A stretch of 64,000 nt of DNA. Source: Pogonophryne albipinna. Taxonomy: Eukaryota; Chordata; Actinopteri; Perciformes; Artedidraconidae. The stretch spans positions 10,861,112 through 10,925,111 of the forward strand of contig CM053253.1 in assembly GCA_028583405.1 (NCBI GenBank), given 5' to 3'. The first letter of the stretch is position 1; each line of letters opens with the position of its first letter. A program made the position numbers and the translations under genes. Positions 55,670-64,000 of this stretch are shown here, one piece after another. The notes under the pieces are model-generated. The model ran no database searches and was not told the origin of the DNA. It worked only from the letters and a program-made list of their open reading frames with translations.

Positions 55670-57900
55670 GCGTATTTCAACTCTCTTCACAGCATCGCTT
55701 CAACACTTCCTTTGAGGAATCTAGACTTCTAGGCTTTACAGGCTGGATGTGCCGAGTGTAGTTTTAACAGGCTGTATCTAAATAGCTTTATGTCGGTTTT
55801 ACCATGGTGCTTGTGTGCATGTTACTCTCTGGCGCATGTGGTCCAAAGTTTACTCTAAGCTGATTCATAAGCCTCGTGAAGGGAATACTGCGTCCTGATC
55901 TGCACTAGGATCCAGCTGGGGACCTTGTCTTCACCTATTTTCTTTGCAATCCGTTATGATTCCACACCAGGCAGTGGTTTTTAGATTTTGGGGGATGTAG
56001 CTCTGGATCAAATGATTCTCATTGATCATGCCTCATTTAGCTCGCCTGGCGGGTGTAGTACCTCTTTCCTGGAGATTGTCCAGGAGGCTGCCCTGCTGAC
56101 AGATGCTCTGCTTGCCCCTCTAGCTACTCTGGTGTCTTCTGCAAACCTCCCTGAACACGTAAAAAACAAACAACTGGAGCCAGATAAACGGCACATCACA
56201 TTAAAAAACCTCAGGTGTAATGTATTATAATAATAATGTCACAAAACAGACTCATGCTACGGATGTCTTTATCTTTTCAGAGTGATAAGTCAGACATAAA
56301 AAGAGGCTGGCAGTTGTGCTGAGGAGTATGGAGAGTGGAGGGTGGGGATTTTATAAAGTGCTGCAGGATGCTCTTTTTTTCTGCTGTCTCTCATGGGACA
56401 TATAGCACAGGCAGCACTGAGGTGACAGTACCAAGGACAAAACCTATCTTGGGCTTCTATACTTCTTACTAATAAACCCATTGCTGACTCTTGTGGGTCT
56501 GTATCAGGCTCATCATTAGCACAGCAGAGTGTTCATTATAATAAATTAAATTCATTTTAACAGACTGACTAAAAATAGATATGGTTGTTTGTGACAAGGA
56601 GCGTCTGAGGTTTATCGCCAAAACAAGTTCAAATATAACACACTTCTTACATTATGCACAAATATAATTATACCGTCCTGAGGTAACATCTTGAAATACA
56701 AACCAGGTTTAGTCCTTCCCCGGGGTCTCTGGTGTTGTAATTATCATCATTACAGTCAATGGCTTGTGTATGGCGCCGTCACATGATCACTCAGGTTTCA
56801 GGAGTGAAGTAAACAAACACAGTGCAGAAGATGTGAGGACACCAAATATACAGCTGGGTATATATACAATGACTGCATCCATGTTTACTCCTCCAATATC
56901 CGGAGTGCAGGAGACTATTTGATACCGAAAAAAGCTTTGAAGGTTCGGTTTTTGTTAGGCTCTAAAACATTCAGGCAGGCTCATTAAGTCCGTACCTCAG
57001 GCTGCCGCTCCCATTGGCTCTCACACTGAGAAATGCTCTCCGAGTCTCTCATACATAACCAGAAAAACTGAGAGGACGCTTTGAAGTTCACCAATCTTAT
57101 TTCTTTTTTTTTCTTTTGGCTCCCTGCAAGAAGGCAGCTGGTGCCCGATTGCTGAGAACTGTTCAAAAGAAGAAACGATTCTGTGCAGCATCCCAGAGTG
57201 TCTTACTTTAGTGGGTGTGCCCTTTTGCACCCACATAACCATGTTTTTTTTACTTCCTGGTGCTTCTTTAGGTTGACATAATCTGCTTTTACTTTAAAGT
57301 ATTTCACAAAAGCATGTTCAAAATGACAAAGCCACCCATATTGGACTCGTACTATGAGCCAGTGATTTTCTCTCTGACACATTAACACAACTATGATTGG
57401 TATTGCTCAGGCGCAGTCAGCGTCTCACTCCAGGTGAGAGGTTTGCCCTCCCAGTCCTGGCCCCAGCCCATCTGATGGTGCGTCGCTGGCAGACGACGGC
57501 AGAGAGCCTCGGTGTTAAACGGTCAGACTCTGTCACCAGTCACAGCTTCCTGCTGCGCTGATGGGACATTTTCACCACTCTTTAGTCTTCAGAGGGAGAA
57601 AAACATGCCAATTTTGTTTGAGACCTCTAGCAGAATTTCTTTTTTGCACCATCTAGCCTCTTGGAGGAGAGGATTTGTGATGGTCACAGAGAGCGTTCTA
57701 CAGAGCAGGGTAACACTTTGCTGTGGAGAAAAACATTTTCACTGTGTTTCATCATACTGAGGATGTGTTGTGTAAAGCCTACGATGTTGCAGCAAAACAT
57801 TTGAATTTAAGATTCCTTCATGGAAAGTTGAAGATCTGTTCAGTACTTGGTCTAAATTAACAGTTTGACACTTATTCGCTTTATATCGTTGAGACATTAG
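55670..57900. other. Non-coding, no feature seen
   Basis: No coding exon or repeat terminus recognised. Confidence 0.5.
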
Positions 57901-57914
57901 GTATTATTTTTGTG

Positions 57915-58375
57915 CAACTAGCTGCCTGTTAGCTTAGCACACAGCTAAAAGCATGGGGAAAAGGTAAGCATGGCTCCATCCAACAGTAACCTACCAGCAC
58001 CAACTAGGATCACTAACTAACATATTTTCTCTGGTTTGTGTAATCATGTTAAATCAAAAGTGTAAAACATCTGTTTTAAAGGGGTAACATGTCATGGCAA
58101 CTTTCTGGAGTCTCAGCTGGTTGCCTGGCAACTGCTCATGCCCTATAACAAATAATCCTTTACATACAAATGGTGAACTGTCATTTTTTTACCCAGGATT
58201 AAACAAAATATGTTAGAAGTTTTAATTAGAGAGATTTAAAGGGACTGGAATTCGGATTCTGCTTTTCCTTTGAACAGAGCCAAGCTAGCTGTTTCCCATT
58301 GTTTTCATGGTTTATGTTAAGCTACGCTAACTGGTATCTGGTTGTAGCTTAGTATTTCATTGGCAGACATAAAAG
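57915..58375. repeat. Teleost 'GTTAGCTTAGCA' palindromic repeat
   Basis: Left part CTGTTAGCTTAGCACACAGC and right part TTAAGCTACGCTAACTGG are rough inverted copies. AGCATGGCTCCATCCAA and ACCAGCACCAACTAGGAT are internal blocks that I remember from a common fish repeat. Class uncertain, perhaps an old MITE. Confidence 0.6.
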
Positions 58376-58399
58376 TGATATATATCTGCTTATCAAAGT

Positions 58400-61300
58400 C
58401 TCAAATAGAATGTGATCAAGCATACTTCCAAAACTATTCATTTGATTTGAAATAAGATATTCTGTTCTTGCAGTCTCTACATATCTTCCCTCTTAAAACT
58501 ATCAGTAGATGTGGCCTATCTGCAGTGCTGCAGAAGCCCTTTCCTCTTTCACAGTTTCTCCACACAGCCTTACATGCAGATTGGGTCACTATCTCTGTGA
58601 CAGAATGATTAATCGACCTATGAGGGGACGGGGAAAGGGGTTGTGCTGAGGGGGGAGAGGGAGGATGTATGGCAACTGGCTGTAAATGATCCCTGCAGCA
58701 GCATTAAAACTCTGGCGCCTCCCACCTCCTTTTCAAGGATGCCTCTTGATAATAGCTGAGTCACATTCAGCTGCAGGTGAGAATAAGCATTGTTTTATCT
58801 ACAAAAGCAGGATTGTAAATGAGCCTCTCTGGACCGCTCTTTGGGTCAGCACACAATGAGTTATATGAGGAAGAGGCCTTTCTCTCATTCTCTCCAGTGA
58901 GACGATGCACAAGGCACCTTTTTGACATCTTTATCTAGGTTGTTGCCCTCAGATCAGCAGTGGCACCAGCAGGATATCCTGATGCACTTCTACTTTGTTG
59001 ATAAAGGTGTAATTGACATCTCTGATTGATAGTCGCGGCCTTGTCTTGTGGATGCTTGTATTGTAGTTTGCATTCTGAGTGTTTGTGCAGCCCTGAGGCT
59101 AAACACAGGGGTCTGATGCCTCGGTAAATGTCCGGTCCTGCATAAGCAGTTCTGCTGACTGTGTTGCAGATTGCTTGCTGAGTGAATGTGAACATGTCAG
59201 TCGGTCTGTCCGTTGGCACAGAGACTACTAAAAAGGAATGGCTACATTTTTGGCTTTGGAAAAATACAAATGTTATCAGTTAATCAATATCATCCCAGGG
59301 TGAGATTTAATTAATTGCCTCATTTTAGAATAAAAGAAAGAGAAATAAAATATAAATATTCATAAAATAAAGACACTTTGAGCAAATTGTACTGCAACAT
59401 ATCACAACAATTTATATAGAAAGATATGTATTTGACTATATATACAGCATTGTATTAATAGTAATATGGATATTAATGCTAAAAAGCTGATTTTTGCTCT
59501 AAATGTAACATGAACTACAGTTATAATGTAATGCGGTATGACTATTTCACTGTTAAGAAGTTCATATAATTAATCTAATAATAAATACATTTCGCAACAG
59601 TGAAATAACCCTTTTTAATGTAATGTTATTTTAAAGCTAACTCTAATGCCACAATTATAAGCTGCTTTAAGCTATTTGTCCACCAAATGAGGGGACATAG
59701 AAAACTTCAAAAGAGGGATGGGCTGCTGGATTTAGTATTTTTTTTAATGTTGTATTTTTATTACAGATAAGTCACATTACCTCGTCCGGACAGATGCTTG
59801 GCACACTCCCATCGATGCATTGTGGCAGGAGACTTGAAGGCTCTTGGTTAAGAGTTTCAGAATCTGGCTCTGGGACATGTTGTGTACCGTGTGCTGTCTT
59901 TTTGGATTTGGCAGAGCTTTTGTCAGTCCCTTGGCTCTCCACCTTGAAATGACAATGACAAAAGAGGGAGTGTTCTGCAACTACAGTAGGCCACCTTGCA
60001 GGAATCTGTGTCTGTTCATTTGACTGTGCATGCCAGCTGAGATCTTTTCAGGAATGCACACTGGCATTATGTGCACAAGTGGTGTAGAAGAGATGTCTTT
60101 ATGCAGCATAGGATCAAGGTAAAAGCACAGAAAAATGTGTCTAGCAGCAGCTATAAAGACTAACATGTCAATCAACTGAGGCACCTCAGCTCAATATTTT
60201 TTAATTACGTTGAGGTAAATGACGCAGAGTTTTATGAGTAATGAGTTGATTTAAATAACTACATGGCAATCATTATAATGAATTGTTGAATATTCTCCTA
60301 AGTTCGGCTCAAGCCAAGTTCCATACTGTATCTCATCCTTCCTTGGAAAACAACAAGTAGTGCAGCCATCAGTATCCCCCCTGTAATCCTATTAAAACTC
60401 GGCCAAAATGAGACCATTATGACTGTGGGAGCCCCAAGTCCATTTCAGCAGGGGTGAATTACCATCGAGTAGCAAGAGTTCAGGAACAAAGCTGCACATT
60501 AGCTCTAATTGAAATAACTCACCATCTCAGCTCAGCTTCCCGTCTACAGTAATGCTCTGTCTGATGGATCTAATAAAATAATGTGCCCCCCGTTCTCTAA
60601 ATGTTCCAATACACATTTGCAGCTGAAATGGAGACCAGACAGATCAGAGGTCAGCTGTGACTCAGCATTAGTCGAGGCAATATTCTCTTCTTCGAGTGTG
60701 TTTATCATAAATTCAAGATGGCGGGATGTCTTTGAACAATTTCTAAATGATATCCTCAAGATCTTCCACAACTTGGCTCGCACCTAAAATAGCTCAGTGG
60801 GATACAGATGAAAGAGTCAGTCGGCATAGCAAATACAAAATGAAAGCATACAAACGTTCACACATGCAGCGTCTCTTAATCTGCCCACTGTAAAATACAT
60901 ACCACTTTGCATGTAAACGGCATTTGCCTTATTCTGAAATCATCTGATTATGATTCTCTCTACTACATAAATAAATGACTAACTTCATGTACATTTCTTA
61001 AATAATCCAACCCAGTTTAGTTCAGAAATCGCATTAGTGAGATTTAAAGGAAATGAAGCTGCACAGGATGCTCAGCTACTACAGCTGGAGGCCAAGCACT
61101 CTACCCACCCACACATAACCCGTAATGTCACAGATGGCGGGGGCCTCAGTGGGGGCTGAGTGATTTCATTGGGGACACATTATTCAGATTACTTTGTATC
61201 TTTTGAGGGACCCGGTCCTCTGGTGGCCTTTGACGACCAATGGTCACTGCCACTGTTTCTCTTTGAACACAACACACCTTTTCACAGTGACTAATATTCA

Positions 61301-63130
61301 ATACTTAATTTGCCGCCCCACTGCTCCTGACTGTTGCCCCGAGCTGCAGTCACATGACCTCAGGAAAATGTCTCTCCTTTTACAGAAGCCATTTTGAAAG
61401 TGTGTGCTAAGATATTTGAGGGTTTAAAGCTATGTAATGAAGCATGTGTATATGTAACTCATATGTATTTGCTACTGGGAGACAGATGTGTGAAATGGTA
61501 TAGAGGCGATGTCAGAATGGATGTCTGGCAGGAGATTGTTAATTAATTGCTGTTCAGTGTACATGTTGTCGTGTAATGAAACAGCTGCATGACTTTAGCT
61601 CACTCTCCTAAGGTTGTTTTCTCTTGTATCTGACCTGGGTGCTAATAAGCCCGCGGTAAACCCTCCCCCCCGCTGTCACATCTGCAGGCTGGGGTTTCCT
61701 GTCACTGGAGAGGATGTCACATAATGTGGTCAGTAGGTCATCACGCGTCACATCAGACAAAGAATCAGCGTTTCTTTGTCATGTGAGAGCAAGGACATGT
61801 ACTGATTATAATTAAAGCTTGACAGGTGGGAGGTAATTAAGTAAGAGCACTTAGCCTGTAGGCTTCTTTGAGTGTTTCTAAATTACTCATATTTTGCTTT
61901 AATGAAGATGAAGACAACATATGATGTGATACTCCATTAGGGTGCATGAGTCGGATTAAAATATCTCCTACTGATCTCATTGATCTCTCATACTCTCATT
62001 CACTGCATTCAAGTTCCGCCTATTAAATATTCTGCAATGTGCATCCCTGTAGCTTAGGGGTTAAAACGCCCAGTCATGAACCAGAAACGCCCCTAATTGG
62101 AATACAGCTCTTATTTCCTTTCATCTCCTCTGGAAAAACATTAAATTATGCTGCAACTGAAATCACATCAAAGCTGTGAAAGATGTTTTCCTATGCTGTA
62201 ATGATACAAATCAAAGTAAGTCATCATTTCTTATTGTTTTCTGACATTGAATCCCTACTACAAATGACATAGAAGAAGGTGCAGATAGCTAAGATAGAGA
62301 ATTATTAGTTTGAAAGCACTAATTAAGAATGATTACTCAGTTTAAATACTGCATGTAATGTCCGTTCCTTTGTGATGGAGAAGGTATTTTTGAATTTGGG
62401 TTTATTAATTCAGTGTTTTTGTTTAATCCATTTGAAGAGGGATGTTTTCTTGAAAACAATATTTTGAAATTAGAGAACCACACAACACAGCCTCTGCCAG
62501 TTCCCACTGATTGGTCCTCAAAGACTACAATAGGGTTTGTTTAAAATAAAAAAAGAATGCAGTTTGCTTTCACCTTCATGTGCCTCCAGTGACTTTATGT
62601 GACATGTTAAACCTTTATGTATCACATTTCATTTCTCAGTAAACCTACTGTGTTATTACGTGTGGCTGCTACACCCTGTTTGTTTGTGCACCAAAGATAA
62701 AAGTGCTTGATCCCCATCCAACCTCGAGCAGTGTGCTGAGAGATAAGGCCAGATCATACCCATAGCCGCGCTTCTCAGGGCCGGGAAGCCGAACCATTTT
62801 GTTTCAACACATACTGATGACTCAAACAGGAACAAAATGAGACGCACATAGGGAGATGGAGCTCAAAACTCCCAGAGATTTTCAGTAATCGAGTATAACA
62901 TGGAATGCATATTGTATAAGAGGTCTATTTTTAACTTGCATTCGTCACAGGGAACATCTCGTGTGCATGAATGCTCTTGCTCTGGGATCGCCCTGCTCCA
63001 CACTTACACTGTTAAAACGGGAGCAAATGGAGATAAAGAGCCTTGCTTATTATAACTTAATACGAGCTTGCAGCTATCTATCGTATTTTTTTTTTCTTTC
63101 TGCATATTCCAGCATCCATCTAAATTGAAA
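58400..63130. other. Non-coding; one decayed tRNA-like fragment
   Basis: At 62047-62105, TGTAGCTTAGGGGTTAAAAC...CATGAACCAGAAACGCCCC resembles tRNA-derived SINE heads, but the B box is lost (TAATTGGAATAC). 59280-59700 is very AT-rich. Nothing else seen. Confidence 0.4.
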
Positions 63131-63139
63131 GCCTGATTG

Positions 63140-63320
63140 CAATGCACTTTGTGGTCCACCACTATGATCCCAACTAAAATACCTCAAAATCATTTGATGG
63201 ATTGCTCTGAAATGTGATACAGACATTTGTACACCTAAGACGATGATTCCTAGTGACTTTGTTGATCCCCGGACATTTCCTCTACAGTCCTTAGTGATAC
63301 GTTTCCCCATACCACAATAA
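63140..63320 (+). repeat. Fragment of the 34.3-kb repeat family
   Basis: ATTTGATGGATTGCTCTGAA, GACGATGATTCCTAGTGACT, then TTGATCCCCGGACATTTCC; the same motif order as 34335-34460. Confidence 0.5.
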
Positions 63321-63384
63321 AACGGCATACTTTAAATGTTAATATTCCACCATCATTTGCATAAACATGAAATGTATCCAATAC

Positions 63385-64000
63385 TCCAACCCAGTCTCAT
63401 GGCATTTCGTGTTCACCAACACGATTTTTAATCTATTGATTCGTGTTCACCAACACGATTTTCCACTTTTTTTCGTGTTGCACAGCACGATTTTAAAAGC
63501 AATGTATTTCTACTGGTAATGACGCTCATGGAAGCACGGCATTCGTTTGTGTCGGCTGCCCTTAAAGGCAATGTGAGCGTCCATTCTCATTGGATAACGG
63601 AGAATTGTAAACCCGGAAGTAAGTATTCCCCTTACTGTCGATTGATTTTACAGTGATATCTGCACTACTCATCGACTAAAAAACACCAGATTATCCTTGT
63701 TAATTACACAACATTGATTGGTTTAAATTGTGTGCAATGCTTTTGTATTTTTACCCTTCGATTCGGGGAAACAAATATTTTTTCGGAGTAAAGGATGGCA
63801 GAAGACACTACACTACCCAGAATCCCCAGCTATCGTTTTGACTACACCATGTGCTCTGTTTGACAAACCCCGTTTTTTTTCACCATTCATTCCGTGATCT
63901 TCAAATTTCTCCCTGCAGAAAAAAAAAACATGGCCGAACTTCGTTTTATTCTCGGTGGAAAATGCCTATTTTAAAGTTAGTTTGGCCATTAAAATGCGTT
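63385..64000 (+). repeat. Teleost repeat with CGTGTTCACCAACACG hairpins
   Basis: CCAACCCAGTCTCATGGCAT opens a block with three successive inverted motifs: CGTGTTCACCAACACG at ~63408 and ~63442, and CGTGTTGCACAGCACG at ~63474. Then come GGAAGCACGGCATTCGTTTG and the later ACCCGGAAGTAAGTATTCCC. I recognise this as an abundant fish repeat; its class is uncertain, and it runs to or past the window end. Confidence 0.55.

Noticed and set aside
62041..62130. tRNA gene
   Set aside because: A-box-like start but no B box and no cloverleaf; a decayed SINE head at best.

Overview
This window is vertebrate nuclear DNA, almost certainly from a ray-finned fish. The evidence is an intron-containing vertebrate gene (OARD1), teleost-type transposons (BEL/Pao, a CR1/L2/Rex1-type LINE, a Gypsy-like LTR element, Tc1, hAT, TTAA-target and Harbinger-like elements) and long AT-rich non-coding stretches. 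Nothing bacterial or viral-genomic was seen.

Layout. At 1-201 an open frame of unknown identity runs into a stop. It may be the end of a host gene whose 3' UTR (202-320, continuing at 10883) was split by a BEL/Pao retrotransposon. That element (321-10882) has TG...CA LTRs, a 5-bp target duplication CAGCT, a primer-binding site matching tRNA-Tyr, and a decayed gag-protease-RT-RNase H-integrase region. A ~3.85-kb LINE sits in its gag in the opposite orientation (1404-5249). An AT-rich low-complexity island (11.05-11.72 kb) separates this nest from a CpG-type promoter with a TCTCGCGAGA palindrome and from the only complete host gene, OARD1/TARG1 (12080-13701, five coding exons, + strand). OARD1 is a macrodomain enzyme that removes ADP-ribose from glutamate/aspartate on proteins.

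From 14 to 64 kb I found no protein-coding exon I can defend. The stretch looks like the 5' region and giant introns of a brain-type gene, or plain intergenic DNA. Two purine-rich, exon-like blocks end in strong splice donors (about 15.0-15.55 kb and 55.26-55.66 kb), and one 67-nt block is framed by consensus splice sites (47583-47649). By human synteny (OARD1 near LRFN2) these could be untranslated exons of LRFN2, but that is inference.

Mobile elements in this part: two TTAA-flanked MITEs (25.8 and 26.6 kb); a 3.1-kb non-autonomous Gypsy-like LTR element (28566-31680) whose interior is tandem repeats of 33, 71, 12, ~60 and 36 bp; a Harbinger-like MITE (38.4 kb); a nearly complete Tc1 element of the DD34E IR/DR type (40573-42110); a hAT MITE with a tRNA-like pol III A/B box pair and a tandem CACGTG/TGACGTC module (42190-43103); and a three-level nest of a TTAA-type element, a hAT MITE and a further hAT MITE (47801-50161). 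Several older LINE/SINE tails and teleost interspersed repeats are scattered between. Boundaries and target-site duplications were read by eye; family names beyond superfamily level are from memory.
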